Notes: generated by a model from the letters alone, not told the origin. A stretch of 64,000 nucleotides of DNA from Rhabdobacter roseus (GCF_014202275.1 NZ_JACHGF010000004.1:146928-210927); one strand, 5' to 3'; shown: positions 29,766-38,760, counted from the stretch's first letter. A program made the numbers and translations.

Positions 29766-30896
29766 TTAGAACTGATCCTGTATAATCTTAACCACGCGCT
29801 CCCGGTCAGCCTCGGTGAGGTTGGAGCCGGAGGGCAGGCACAGGCCCTGTTCAAAAAGCGTGTCGGCTACGGTACCTCCAAAGTAGGGGGCCTGCGCAAA
29901 AACGGGCTGCTGGTGCATGGGCTTCCAGAGCGGACGCGACTCGATCTGCTCGGCCTCCAGGGCCAGTCGCAGGTCTTCGCGGGAGGTACCTCCCGCCCGC
30001 GCCGGGTCGAGGGTGAAGCAGCTGAGCCAGCGGTTGGAGTAGCTACCCGCTGCCTCGGGCTGAAACACAAGCCCCGGCAGGTACCCCAGCTGCGCCTGGT
30101 AGTAGTCGAAATGGGCCCGGCGGGCGGCCACGCGCTGGTCAAGTACCTCTAGCTGCGCCCGCCCAATGCCCGCGCACACGTTGCTGAGGCGGTAGTTGTA
30201 CCCCACCTGGGCATGCTGGTAGTGCGGAGCGGGGTCGCGCGCCTGGGTAGCCAGAAAACGCGCCTGCTGCACCCAGCTTTCTTCCCGCGCCAGCAGCGCC
30301 CCGCCCCCCGAGGTGGTGATGATCTTATTTCCGTTGAAAGAAAGAATGCTAAGTACCCCAAAGGTACCTGCCGCCTGCCCCCGGTAGGTAGCGCCCAGGG
30401 CTTCGGCGGCGTCTTCTACAAAGGGTACTTCGTAGGCCGCGCAGAGGGCCAGCAGCTCATCGAGCCGGGCGGGCATGCCGTACAGATGTACCCCAATGAC
30501 GGCCTTGGGCTTTTGGCCTTGGGCAGCGTAGTGCTTCAGGGCGTCTTCCAGGGCCTGTGGGCACAGATTCCAGGTAGTGGGCTCGCTGTCCAGGAAGACG
30601 GGCATGGCACCGAGGTACTTGATGGGGTTGGCGCTGGCCGCAAACGTAAACGACTGGCAAAGAACCAGGTCGCCGGGCCCGACGCCCAGCATCACCAGCG
30701 CCAGGTGCAGCGCCGCCGTACCCGACGAAAGCGCCGCGGCGTAGCCACCTCCCAGGTAGTGGACGAGCTCCTGCTCGAAGGCGTCGACGTGGGGGCCCAG
30801 CGGCGCTACCCAGTTGGTATCCAGCGCCTGCTGGATGTAGGTGATTTCGTGGCCGCTAAGGTGGGGCGAAGAAAGCCAGATTTTGGAAGTAGACAT
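29766..30896 (-). CDS. DegT/DnrJ/EryC1/StrS family sugar aminotransferase
   Basis: A 376-residue PLP enzyme. It opens IWLSSPHLSGHEITYIQQAL with NWVAPLGPHVDAFE, as in PglE-type UDP-4-keto sugar aminotransferases. Motifs are SSGTAALHLAL (phosphate binding), EDAAEALGATY, and FNGNKIITTSGGG with the PLP lysine Lys191. Family members transfer an amino group from glutamate to a nucleotide keto-sugar. With the acetyltransferase and transferase genes upstream it forms the last part of a Pgl-like amino-sugar pathway. The 4,6-dehydratase that would make its substrate is not in the window. Confidence 0.9.
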   Translation of the reverse strand: MSTSKIWLSSPHLSGHEITYIQQALDTNWVAPLGPHVDAFEQELVHYLGGGYAAALSSGTAALHLALVMLGVGPGDLVLCQSFTFAASANPIKYLGAMPVFLDSEPTTWNLCPQALEDALKHYAAQGQKPKAVIGVHLYGMPARLDELLALCAAYEVPFVEDAAEALGATYRGQAAGTFGVLSILSFNGNKIITTSGGGALLAREESWVQQARFLATQARDPAPHYQHAQVGYNYRLSNVCAGIGRAQLEVLDQRVAARRAHFDYYQAQLGYLPGLVFQPEAAGSYSNRWLSCFTLDPARAGGTSREDLRLALEAEQIESRPLWKPMHQQPVFAQAPYFGGTVADTLFEQGLCLPSGSNLTEADRERVVKIIQDQF

Positions 30897-30965
30897 AAAG
30901 AAAACGCCAACAGAGCGTGATGAGCTGCCGGGCGGGCAAGTTACTAAAAAGTACCTCCCAGCGCG

Positions 30966-31568
30966 CTACGGCTGCCTGATTTTGACGATGCGCGCCGGAT
31001 TGCCACGCACGGTGGCGTAGTCGGGTAGGGAGGTCGTGACCACACTCCCGGCCGCCACCACGCATTCCCGGCCAATGCGCAGGTTTGGCGCTACCACGCT
31101 CCCGGCCCCGACTAAGGTACCTTCACCTACCTGCACGTTGCCACAGAGGGTTGCGCCCGGCGCTACGTGCACGAAGTCGTCCAGGCGGCAGTCGTGGTCC
31201 ACGTGCGCGCCAGTGTTGATGATGACGTGCCGCCCCACGCGCGCATCGGCCTGCAAGATAGCCCCCTGAAGTACCACGCTCCCTTCGCCTACTTGCACGC
31301 TGGCGTCAACGAGGGCGGACGGGTGAATGGTTTGCCCAAAAGCGTGGCGAAGCTGCCCGGCGATCCGGCGGCGGATGGCGTTGTCGCCAATGGCCACGAT
31401 GAGCTCTTCGGTGGGGAGGTGGGTGGGGTCGTAGGTACCTATGACGGGTACCTGCCAAAGGGCTGTCTTGGCGGGGTCGTCGTCAAAAATGGCCGTCACG
31501 AAGCCCCGCTGGGCGCGTAGGCAGGTGATGATTACTTTGGCGTGGCCGCTGGCTCCGTATAGTAGCAT
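30966..31568 (-). CDS. NeuD/PglD-type sugar N-acetyltransferase
   Basis: A 200-residue protein with an N-terminal nucleotide-sugar binding fold (LLYGASGHAKVIITCL) and a left-handed beta-helix of hexapeptide repeats from about residue 85 (IHPSALVDASVQVGEGSVVL through GSVVAPNLRIGREC), ending ARIVKIR. The family acetylates the 4-amino sugar made by the PglE-type partner, whose gene lies 69 bases downstream. The middle of the beta-helix has INTGAHVDHDCRLDDF with the catalytic His typical of PglD. Confidence 0.9.
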   Translation of the reverse strand: MLLYGASGHAKVIITCLRAQRGFVTAIFDDDPAKTALWQVPVIGTYDPTHLPTEELIVAIGDNAIRRRIAGQLRHAFGQTIHPSALVDASVQVGEGSVVLQGAILQADARVGRHVIINTGAHVDHDCRLDDFVHVAPGATLCGNVQVGEGTLVGAGSVVAPNLRIGRECVVAAGSVVTTSLPDYATVRGNPARIVKIRQP

Positions 31569-31643
31569 GAATTAGAGCAAAAGGTGAAACGTACCAAGTA
31601 CCTTCGAAGAGGTACTTTTAGTTCGAAAGAGGTACCTTACTAA

Positions 31644-32252
31644 TTATACTCCATTCCCCCGAAAAGGTTCAACCGTAGCGCTGGTGGCGGCGTTGATCCC
31701 TTCCCGACGAAGTACCTTCCCAACGGTTAAGAATAGAATTTTAAGGTCCAGACTGGCCGATAAATTTTCGACGTACCATACATCATACTCAAATTTCCGG
31801 GGCCAGCTCACGGTATTCCGCCCGTTGACCTGCGCCCAACCGGTGATGCCGGGCCGTACCCGGTGCCGAAGCCGCTGCCGCTCGTTGTAGAGGGGCAGGT
31901 ACCCCACCAGCAGGGGGCGGGGGCCCACCAGACTCATGTCGCCCACCAGTACGTTCCAGAGCTGGGGTAGTTCGTCCAGGGAGGTCCGGCGCACCAGCCT
32001 GCCCAGGGGCGTGAGCCGCTCGGCGTCCGGGAGCAAGTACCCGTGGGCGTCGCGGCGGTCGGTCATGGTTTTGAATTTGTAAAGTGTAAAAATTCGCTCG
32101 TGGCGGCCGGGGCGGCGTTGAGAAAAAAAAGGCTTCCCCCCGTTGGCTACCGCCAGCAAGAGCGTCAGGGCCAGCAGCAAAGGCCACAACAAAAGCAGCC
32201 CGAGCAGGGCTACCAGTACATCCACCAAACGTTTTCCGAAGCGTAAGTACAT
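31644..32252 (-). CDS. Undecaprenyl-phosphate sugar-phosphate transferase, PglC-like
   Basis: A 202-residue monotopic phosphoglycosyl transferase. An N-terminal hydrophobic re-entrant helix (about 8-33) is followed by FSQRRPGRHERIFTLYKFKTM, the Asp-Glu dyad in RRTSLDELPQLWNVL, and VGPRPLLVGYLPLY with PGITGWAQVNGRN. It moves a sugar phosphate from the nucleotide to the lipid carrier at the inner membrane. It is the first gene of the leftward set. No flippase, polymerase or further glycosyltransferase is in view. Confidence 0.92.
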   Translation of the reverse strand: MYLRFGKRLVDVLVALLGLLLLWPLLLALTLLLAVANGGKPFFSQRRPGRHERIFTLYKFKTMTDRRDAHGYLLPDAERLTPLGRLVRRTSLDELPQLWNVLVGDMSLVGPRPLLVGYLPLYNERQRLRHRVRPGITGWAQVNGRNTVSWPRKFEYDVWYVENLSASLDLKILFLTVGKVLRREGINAATSATVEPFRGNGV

Positions 32253-32378
32253 GAGGTCTTTGAAAAAACGGCAAGTTAGAAAAGATCTTTCTCAGGTACC
32301 AGGAGTGGATCGAACACCGCTCTTTTTTAGAGGCAAAAAAATAATAATTAGAAGAATATTAGAATAAGCAGATAATTG

Positions 32379-32386
32379 TATATTTG
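32379..32386 (+). promoter_or_regulatory. Possible -7 element before the small HTH gene
   Basis: TATATTTG is an exact TAnnTTTG, 52 bases before the ATG; the -33 position has only TTA, so the call is weak. Confidence 0.35.
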
Positions 32387-32437
32387 TTATCCATACCTTT
32401 TACTTAAGTAATAGCTTTTATATCCTGCCGTACCGCT

Positions 32438-32740
32438 ATGAACCTTCCAAATGGCTATTTGATGCCTAACGAGCATCTCTATCTACTAACGCAACGTGAA
32501 TGGATTGTGTTACTCTACGTCGCAGCTGACTTCTCTAACACGGCCATAGCGGACAAGCTTTGCATAACGGGAAGAAGTGTAATAAATTATCGTAACCGTA
32601 TTGGAGATAAGCTACAACTAAAAGGCCGCAGTACATTAGGCTATTTTGCCCGTCGAAATATAGATCATCTCAAGTATTCGTATACTATTTATTGGGGTAA
32701 GCTCCCTATATCTTCTCCCTATTGTCCTGATATAGACTGA
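32438..32740 (+). CDS. Small LuxR-type helix-turn-helix protein
   Basis: A 100-residue protein that is essentially one GerE/LuxR DNA-binding domain: LTQREWIVLLYVAADFSNTA, IADKLCITGRSVINYRNRIG, DKLQLKGRSTLGYFARRN. There is no receiver, ligand-binding or membrane segment, so it is an orphan solo HTH. The typical EIA of the family reads AIADKL, and the recognition helix is SVINYRNRI. It stands in an AT-rich insert just before an unrecognised lipoprotein, and may regulate it; that is inference. Confidence 0.8.
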   Translation: MNLPNGYLMPNEHLYLLTQREWIVLLYVAADFSNTAIADKLCITGRSVINYRNRIGDKLQLKGRSTLGYFARRNIDHLKYSYTIYWGKLPISSPYCPDID

Positions 32741-32892
32741 TAATCAATCTATTGTCTTTTTTTGTACTGCTTTTTGTAACAAGTTTCTGAGTACATAAGT
32801 CACTTGGAATGGTTATTCAGGCTCTTTACCTTTGAGTGTATATGTTTCTTATCCTCTAAGGCCTTATAACATAGAAACATTGTACACAAAAA

Positions 32893-32929
32893 TACCCCGT
32901 CCTAAGGGTGGTGCCATGCGGACGGGGTA
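32893..32929. terminator. Inverted repeat between the HTH gene and the AT-rich lipoprotein
   Basis: TACCCCGTCC (32893-32902) pairs perfectly with GGACGGGGTA (32920-32929). The 17-base loop contains GGTGGTGCC. It is GC-rich in an AT-rich setting. It may be a terminator for the HTH gene (152 bases upstream) or part of the lipoprotein leader. Confidence 0.5.
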
Positions 32930-32970
32930 GAAGTTAGGTTCTATTTTTTAACTAAAACCCGTGTAAATTT

Positions 32971-34191
32971 ATGAAAAAGAAATTAATAATGATGAGTACA
33001 TTCATCATTAGTCTGACATTTTTTTCTAGCTGTGAGAAAAATGATGTAAAAAATCCAGTTAATGGAATTGTCACCTTGATACCTAAGACCATAGTTGGAG
33101 AGGCTTCGTTTAATTCAAGAGCACGAGAGAGTATAGATGATCTAAATTACAATGACTTTGAAGAACTAGCTAGGTTATTAGCAAGTGTAACAAGTTCTGC
33201 GGAGGTAAGGTCTTTTCTAAAAGCAGAAGCACTTAAAAAATTTGATGGAGACTATGATATCTTATACAACAATGTTAAAGATATTAAAATCTCAGGAAAG
33301 CGTCTTTTTGACTATTTAGGTAAAGAAGATCCGATTATTAGTAAAAAGGTGGAAGAATTAGTAACTAGAAATCCCTTACTTAATATTTCTATTCCTCTTT
33401 ATGCTGAAAGCTGGGATACCGATAAGAATAATTTGCTCGTTGTAGCTTTAGAATCAGAAGATAAACCCGCTGTGAAGGCCTTTGATTCAGATGGAAAGAT
33501 CTATTACTTAGATCACAAAGTAGATCCAGATGTACCTGTTATAGTAGTAGGACTTAATGAAAGGGTATCATTTGATAATGGAAAATATGAGAGAAGACCC
33601 TTTATTAGTGCAGAAAGAGATCAGAGAGAAAAGAGTGCTAAAATGTTTAGCTGCTCATACCCTTATAGGGTAAATAATAATTACGAGTATATAAAAGAAA
33701 TGAAGTTTCTGGATTTAAATCAATATGAAAGTTTTACTCGTGGCGCTCCTGAAATTAAATGTAGAGTTTATGCTCCTGTAAGTTCTAATAATTTCGCTTC
33801 CTTATTTGAATTAGCTAATACTGGAAATATGGAGCCACCGAATCGTGCTTTTATAAATAATGCATGGTGGAATAATCCTGATGTTCCTTTATTTTATTGG
33901 GATAATCCTAATAAGGCAATGACAATGCTATTTCACTTTTGGGAAATGGAAGACTCTGGAAGTTCGCATAGTTTTACAGTAGGTATTGGTACTAAATTTA
34001 AAGTTAAAATAGGCGGAATAGAAACTGAGGTAGGGCCGAACCTTAGCTATACAGGTACGTATAAGGCCAATGATAAGGCAATTGGTATTTTTGCAGTCGA
34101 GCAATTTATTTGTCCCCCGATTCCATCAGATAACTGCTATCAATTAGGTGCGGCTTTCCAATGGAAAAGTGATCATATATTTACTTGGTAG
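32971..34191 (+). CDS. AT-rich lipoprotein of unknown function
   Basis: A 406-residue protein with a lipoprotein signal: basic start, hydrophobic core and lipobox FSSC with Cys21, followed by EKND. The rest has no family I recognise. Visible features are an Asn/Asp-rich N-terminal half with VPVIVVGLNERVSF near residue 195, several Trp in the middle (NNAWWNNPDVPLFYWDN) and a C-terminal GIGTKFKVKIGGIETEVG stretch that alternates like beta strands. Third codon positions are strongly A/T, unlike nearly all neighbours, and no AAGTACC/GGTACTT heptamer occurs, which suggests recent acquisition. It ends 16 bases before a lipoprotein gene of normal composition. Confidence 0.75.
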   Translation: MKKKLIMMSTFIISLTFFSSCEKNDVKNPVNGIVTLIPKTIVGEASFNSRARESIDDLNYNDFEELARLLASVTSSAEVRSFLKAEALKKFDGDYDILYNNVKDIKISGKRLFDYLGKEDPIISKKVEELVTRNPLLNISIPLYAESWDTDKNNLLVVALESEDKPAVKAFDSDGKIYYLDHKVDPDVPVIVVGLNERVSFDNGKYERRPFISAERDQREKSAKMFSCSYPYRVNNNYEYIKEMKFLDLNQYESFTRGAPEIKCRVYAPVSSNNFASLFELANTGNMEPPNRAFINNAWWNNPDVPLFYWDNPNKAMTMLFHFWEMEDSGSSHSFTVGIGTKFKVKIGGIETEVGPNLSYTGTYKANDKAIGIFAVEQFICPPIPSDNCYQLGAAFQWKSDHIFTW

Positions 34192-34207
34192 TAATTTTAA
34201 ATTTTAT

Positions 34208-34672
34208 ATGAATAAAGCTTACTATTTACTTGGGCTTATCTTGTTGTGGGGCTGCGAAGCGAACGAAACGGTGCGCCTGCAAAAGCGGATGGAAGCCGAT
34301 TGGCAAATCCAGCGAATCATTTTCTCCCCGCTGAGCGGCGGGCCAGACTCGCTGGTAAACTACTCGGCAGGAAAGTTATCTTTCAACCAAGGTAAAGCAG
34401 GACAAAGGAACACCGTTCTGTATGCTTTGGAACGATTGAAACCTATCGGGGCTACCTACGTCGTCAATGCTGGGAATTCAATCTCTTTCAATGAGCCCTG
34501 CTGCAACGTAGACTGGAGCCAGATCTATATCTTGCTGCAGGGAGAGTTCAAAGTAGATTTTCTGGAAAATGACGAAGCCCGATTAACTGGGTTGGTCGTT
34601 TTTGCCGATAAGCCGGGTAAACCCATGCAGCACGCGCAGTTTTTCATCAAAAAGATGCCCCAGACGCGCTAA
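34208..34672 (+). CDS. Small lipoprotein, lipocalin-like or unknown
   Basis: A 154-residue protein with a lipobox LLWGC (Cys16). After it come RLQKRMEADWQIQRIIFSP and alternating strands (FNQGKAGQRNTVLYALERL), reminiscent of small lipocalin-like lipoproteins of Bacteroidota, but no firm family is claimed. The start is ATG 34208, chosen because a signal peptide begins there; the frame extends 20 residues upstream into the previous gene. Its codon use is GC-rich, in sharp contrast to the gene 16 bases before it. It ends before a 22-bp perfect hairpin. Confidence 0.7.
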   Translation: MNKAYYLLGLILLWGCEANETVRLQKRMEADWQIQRIIFSPLSGGPDSLVNYSAGKLSFNQGKAGQRNTVLYALERLKPIGATYVVNAGNSISFNEPCCNVDWSQIYILLQGEFKVDFLENDEARLTGLVVFADKPGKPMQHAQFFIKKMPQTR

Positions 34673-34689
34673 GTGCAGTCGCTCGTAGG

Positions 34690-34740
34690 GTAGGTACTTG
34701 GGCGTTGGTTTTATTGCTAAACCAACGCCCAAGTACCTAC
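34690..34740 (+). terminator. 22-bp perfect terminator hairpin carrying the heptamer
   Basis: Arms 34690-34711 and 34719-34740 are perfect reverse complements over 22 bp with a 7-base loop (TATTGCT). Each arm contains GGTACTT or AAGTACC next to GGGCGTTGG or its complement. A short T run follows. Confidence 0.85.
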
Positions 34741-34780
34741 TTTATGGCTACCAAGTACCTCTAACTATAAAAGTATTACG

Positions 34781-35356
34781 ATGAAACGCGCGGTACTCCT
34801 CTTGTTGCTATGGGCTAGCGGCCTGGCTGCTTTTGCGCAGCATAAAGCTTTTGATATGGGCCTGAGCGCGGGTATCTATTTTACGCAAGTCAATAAGCCC
34901 ATTTTGCAGAGCGCCTACGCTGCCGGGGAGTTTGAGTACCACCATACGCCCAAGTGGGCCTTTGCGGCCAATATCCTGCTGGCGGAATACTTCTTCCAAA
35001 AATACGAATTGGATTATTTTACCTCTCAGGAAGTACCCATGAGGCGCCGAGGTAGTGAGGTGCAGAGTAATTTTATGGTAAAGTACCAGCTGTTTACCTA
35101 CCGGCGAGTTCATTTCCAGGTAGGTGCCGGTTTGGGGCTCATTACTTCGGGAAACGAATTGAGGATTGATACCAGTGGTGGAGGAATGTATTTAATCTAT
35201 AAATCCAATACGGATTTCGGCTTTCCGGTACAGGCCGAGCTCTATCGTCCCATTACGAAAAAAATCTTCCTGGGGCTAAAAGGTGGTCTGTTCATCCAGC
35301 CCGACTACCCCATCATGGCCCATAACCTAGGACTACAAGTAAGGTACCGGCTGTAA
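34781..35356 (+). CDS. Small outer-membrane beta-barrel protein
   Basis: A 191-residue protein with a signal peptide (ending AFAQH, residue 21). The mature part alternates polar and hydrophobic residues over about eight strands, for example MGLSAGIYFTQV, HFQVGAGLGLITSGNE and FLGLKGGLFIQPD, and ends in LGLQVRYRL, with the terminal aromatic/hydrophobic pattern of outer-membrane barrels. Ligand unknown. It is a single gene following the 34690 terminator. Confidence 0.78.
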   Translation: MKRAVLLLLLWASGLAAFAQHKAFDMGLSAGIYFTQVNKPILQSAYAAGEFEYHHTPKWAFAANILLAEYFFQKYELDYFTSQEVPMRRRGSEVQSNFMVKYQLFTYRRVHFQVGAGLGLITSGNELRIDTSGGGMYLIYKSNTDFGFPVQAELYRPITKKIFLGLKGGLFIQPDYPIMAHNLGLQVRYRL

Positions 35357-35379
35357 CTAGTCATCCAAAGTACCTCCAA

Positions 35380-37443
35380 CTACCCCGTCGGTACCTGCAC
35401 GCTGACTTTGGTACCCTGGCCGGGCGTGGAGTCGATGGCCAAAGTACCCGCCAAATCCTCCACGCGGGCGCGGAGATTATGTACCCCCATTCCTTCTTTT
35501 TGGGTTTCTTCGGGTAGGCCTACGCCGTTGTCGCTTACGACGAGCCAAAGTACCTGGCTGTCCTGCGTGACGGTGATCCAGGCGTCGGAGGCTTCGGCGT
35601 GCTTGATGATGTTGTTGACGAGCTCCAGGGTAATGATGTAGAGCTGGTACTCCAGCGCCTCCGAGAAGCGTGCGCCTCCTAGTTTGGCCACCAGATGAAA
35701 ACGCGTGCGGTTGGACTGGCTGTGGTCCAGCATCGTGACCAGCCGCCGTAAGGCCGCTTCCAGGCCGTTCTTTTCCAGCTCAGCGGGCAACATGCTGTGC
35801 GAAATCAGCCGGATGTCGGTATAGATGTCGCCGCTGAGGTCAAAAATACGCTGGTAGATCTTCACGTTCTGCGGGGTCATGGTGGAGCGGTCCAGGGCTT
35901 CGATGTTCCAGCGCAGGGCCGTCACCTTGGTATTGAGGTTGTCGTGCAGCTCGGAGGCCACGCGCTTGCGCTCCAGCGACTGCCCCCGAAACAGCGCCGA
36001 TTCGATTTCCTTGTTCTTGCGGAGCAGTTCCCGGTTTTTTCCTTTGAGGCGTCGGTTGCTCCAGCCAATCAGCCCCACGATGCCCAAGCCGCCGCTCAGC
36101 AAGAGCAGCAGTACCGTCCGGCTCTGGCGTAGTTTTTCGTTTTCGAGGGTCTGGATGCGGAGCTTATTGGTTTCTTCTTTTTTCTCAAACTCGTAGGTCA
36201 TGGTGGCGTTGGCGATTTTCTCCAGCGCGTCGTTGTTGATGAGGCTGTCGGAATGTACCTTGAAGTTTTTGAAGTGAAAGAGCGCCTGGCGGGCGTTGCC
36301 GAGCTGCTCGTAGGCTTGCGCCAGGTACGAATGAAAGCTGGCCAGATCCAGGTGCAAGCGCCCGTACTCGCCGTACTCTTCCAGGCTGGTCAAGCCGCGC
36401 TGCGCGTGTTTGACGGCCTGTGGGTACTGTTGCTTGGCCAGATAAATTTCGGCGTACAGACCCTCGATGTAGTAGTCGATGGCTTCCTCGTAGCCCGACC
36501 GGTGGAAGTACAGCGAGTCGGCCCGGCGGCAGTAGCGCAGGGCCTGGTCGTAGCGTTGGAGCTTGAAGAGTGCCGTTCCGACCCGGGCCACGGCGCGGGC
36601 GTGCGACTGGTCCTCAAAGGGAGCCAGGGCTTTTTCCTGGCGCTGGTAGGTACTTAGGGCGCGCGGGTAGTCGTTTTTGTCCAAATAGATGTCGCCCAAA
36701 GTGCCCAGTACGTGGGCCTTCAGCCGGGGGTCGTGGAGCTTGTCGGCCAGGGCGATGCTCTCCTGGCAGTACTTCATGGCCATCGCATCCTTCCCGATGG
36801 CCTGGTAGGCGGAGGCCAGGTTAGCCGTCACGGCCCGCAGCAAGACGGGCCGATTCAGGGTTTCAAGGATTTTTTTTCCTTTCAGAAAATAGTTGATACC
36901 CACGAGGTAGTTTCCGCTGGCGGAGGCTTCTCCGCCCAGGTCCACGTATACGCTACCGATGCCTTCCGGATCTTTGGCTTGCTCGAAAGCGGCCAGGGCT
37001 TTTTGAAAAAGCGGCTGTACCTCTTTGGCGTGCTTGTAGGACCCCGAGTAAATCTGCGCCCTTCGGAAGTAGGCCCAGCCCTGTAAGCTCTGGTCTTTGG
37101 TTCGGGCGGCGAGTTGATCCACCGTGTCGAGCTGCGCGTAGGCTTCTTCCAGGCTGGTGTTGTAGACCATCTCGGTCCGTACCCACACCAGCCGGGCGAG
37201 GCCTTCTACCCGGGCGTTACCTAGCTTTTTGGCCAGGCGGTAGCTCTGCTGGCTATAAAGCTTGGAAAGCGAGTCTTCGCCCTGAATGAAGTAGGCTTTC
37301 CCCAAGAGCATGAGGGTAGTTATTTTTTCGCGGTCGGGCTGCTGGGGGAGTAGGGTCAGGAGTGAATCTGCCTCCTGGGCACGAACTACAAAAGAGAGGG
37401 CTCCTACCAGGAGTAGGGCGAAAAAAAGGAGACGTTTAGGCAT
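35380..37443 (-). CDS. TPR-containing sensor histidine kinase (HisKA_3 type)
   Basis: A 687-residue protein with a signal peptide (1-22), about eight tetratricopeptide repeats in the periplasm (about 50-400; e.g. ANLASAYQAIGKDAMAMKYC), one membrane helix (about 443-465), a coiled coil, then the dimerisation box ASELHDNLNTKVTALRWNIE with phospho-His500, and an ATPase domain ending DNGVGLPEETQKEGMGVHNL. This NarL-partner class is common in Bacteroidota. No response regulator gene is adjacent, so the partner is elsewhere. Start at ATG 37443. Confidence 0.92.
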   Translation of the reverse strand: MPKRLLFFALLLVGALSFVVRAQEADSLLTLLPQQPDREKITTLMLLGKAYFIQGEDSLSKLYSQQSYRLAKKLGNARVEGLARLVWVRTEMVYNTSLEEAYAQLDTVDQLAARTKDQSLQGWAYFRRAQIYSGSYKHAKEVQPLFQKALAAFEQAKDPEGIGSVYVDLGGEASASGNYLVGINYFLKGKKILETLNRPVLLRAVTANLASAYQAIGKDAMAMKYCQESIALADKLHDPRLKAHVLGTLGDIYLDKNDYPRALSTYQRQEKALAPFEDQSHARAVARVGTALFKLQRYDQALRYCRRADSLYFHRSGYEEAIDYYIEGLYAEIYLAKQQYPQAVKHAQRGLTSLEEYGEYGRLHLDLASFHSYLAQAYEQLGNARQALFHFKNFKVHSDSLINNDALEKIANATMTYEFEKKEETNKLRIQTLENEKLRQSRTVLLLLLSGGLGIVGLIGWSNRRLKGKNRELLRKNKEIESALFRGQSLERKRVASELHDNLNTKVTALRWNIEALDRSTMTPQNVKIYQRIFDLSGDIYTDIRLISHSMLPAELEKNGLEAALRRLVTMLDHSQSNRTRFHLVAKLGGARFSEALEYQLYIITLELVNNIIKHAEASDAWITVTQDSQVLWLVVSDNGVGLPEETQKEGMGVHNLRARVEDLAGTLAIDSTPGQGTKVSVQVPTG

Positions 37444-37542
37444 AGGAACGTTACAAAGATCTTCTTCACAAACCTAACTAAATATCTCCTTAAATGGTAC
37501 TCATTTCCAGAGGATAAGGTGCCCTCTTTGAATCGTAATTGG

Positions 37543-38760
37543 TTAAGCGGGCCGAGAAAGTACCCGGGCGGTTTTGGGTAAGAAGATAGCCAGTAGCCCC
37601 AGCAAGGGCAGGTACGCGCAAAGCTGGTAAACGTACTCCAGGCTGGTGCGGTCGGCGAGGTGGCCCAGTACGGCCGAGCCGATCCCGCCCATGCCAAAGG
37701 CGAAGCCAAAAAATAAACCCGAGATCATCCCCAATTTACCGGGTACCAGCTCCTGGGCGTACACCAAAATAGCCGAGAAAGCCGAGGAAAGGATTAGCCC
37801 GATAAAGATCGACAGGATGCTCGTCCAGAAGAGGTTGGCGTGGGGTAGCAAAAGCGTAAAAGGAGCCGCTCCCAAAATAGAGAACCAAATGACGGGCCGA
37901 CGCCCGAAGCGATCACCGAGAGGGCCACCCAGAAAGGTACCTACGGCCACCGAAAACATGAACAGGAAAAGGTACAGCTGCGAATCCCGCACGGGTACCT
38001 GAAATTTCTCCATCAGATAAAACGTGTAGTAGCTGCTCATACCGGCCAGGTAGAAGTACTTGGAAAAGACCAATAGTAGTAAGATGCTAATTGCCAGGAT
38101 GATTCGCTGGCGCGGCAAGGCAGGTTGGCTATTCCGGGCGGTGGAAGTACCCCCAGACGGCCGCGAATGCTCCTTATACCAGCCCCCCACTACCCACAGA
38201 ATACCGATGGCCAGCAGGGCCAACAGCGAAAACCAGCGCAGCGAAGGCTGTCCGTACTTAATAACAAAAAGCGCCGCCAGCAACGGACCTAAGGCGCTGC
38301 CTGCGTTGCCACCTACCTGAAAAAGCGACTGCGCCATGCCCCGTTTTCCGCCCGAAGCCAGGTGGGCGATCCGGGAGGCCTCCGGGTGAAAAATGGCCGA
38401 GCCTACGCCAATGCAGGCCACGCTGAGCAGCAGCCCTACGAAGTGAGTCGCGGCGGAGAGACTGAGCAGCCCCAGCAGCGTAACGCCCATGCCGATAGCC
38501 AGCGAGTAGGGCCGCGGGTGCCGGTCGGTCAGAGAGCCCACCAACGGCTGCAACAGGGAGGCCGTGAGCTGGTAGGTGAGCGTGATGAAGCCGATCTGGG
38601 TAAAGCTCAGCCCGAACGACGCGCGAAGTACCGGGTAAATGGCCGTGATGAGCGATTGAATGGTATCGTTGAGCAGGTGCGCGCTGGTAATGGCCAAAAG
38701 AATGGGGAAAACAGTTTTTGATACCAGAAGATCGGATGAAGGCAGGGTGGCTTTTTTCAT
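37543..38760 (-). CDS. MFS transporter, fosmidomycin-resistance (Fsr)-like
   Basis: About 405 residues and 12 predicted helices. It starts TVFPILLAITSAHLLNDTIQ, a signature of Fsr-type MFS pumps, with loop motif GSLTDRHPRP between helices 2 and 3 and GPLGDRFGRRPVIW in the second half. Fsr exports fosmidomycin in E. coli; the natural substrate here is not known. The start is taken as MKKATLPSSDLLVSK (38760); the frame continues 14 residues upstream. Confidence 0.88.
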   Translation of the reverse strand: MKKATLPSSDLLVSKTVFPILLAITSAHLLNDTIQSLITAIYPVLRASFGLSFTQIGFITLTYQLTASLLQPLVGSLTDRHPRPYSLAIGMGVTLLGLLSLSAATHFVGLLLSVACIGVGSAIFHPEASRIAHLASGGKRGMAQSLFQVGGNAGSALGPLLAALFVIKYGQPSLRWFSLLALLAIGILWVVGGWYKEHSRPSGGTSTARNSQPALPRQRIILAISILLLLVFSKYFYLAGMSSYYTFYLMEKFQVPVRDSQLYLFLFMFSVAVGTFLGGPLGDRFGRRPVIWFSILGAAPFTLLLPHANLFWTSILSIFIGLILSSAFSAILVYAQELVPGKLGMISGLFFGFAFGMGGIGSAVLGHLADRTSLEYVYQLCAYLPLLGLLAIFLPKTARVLSRPA

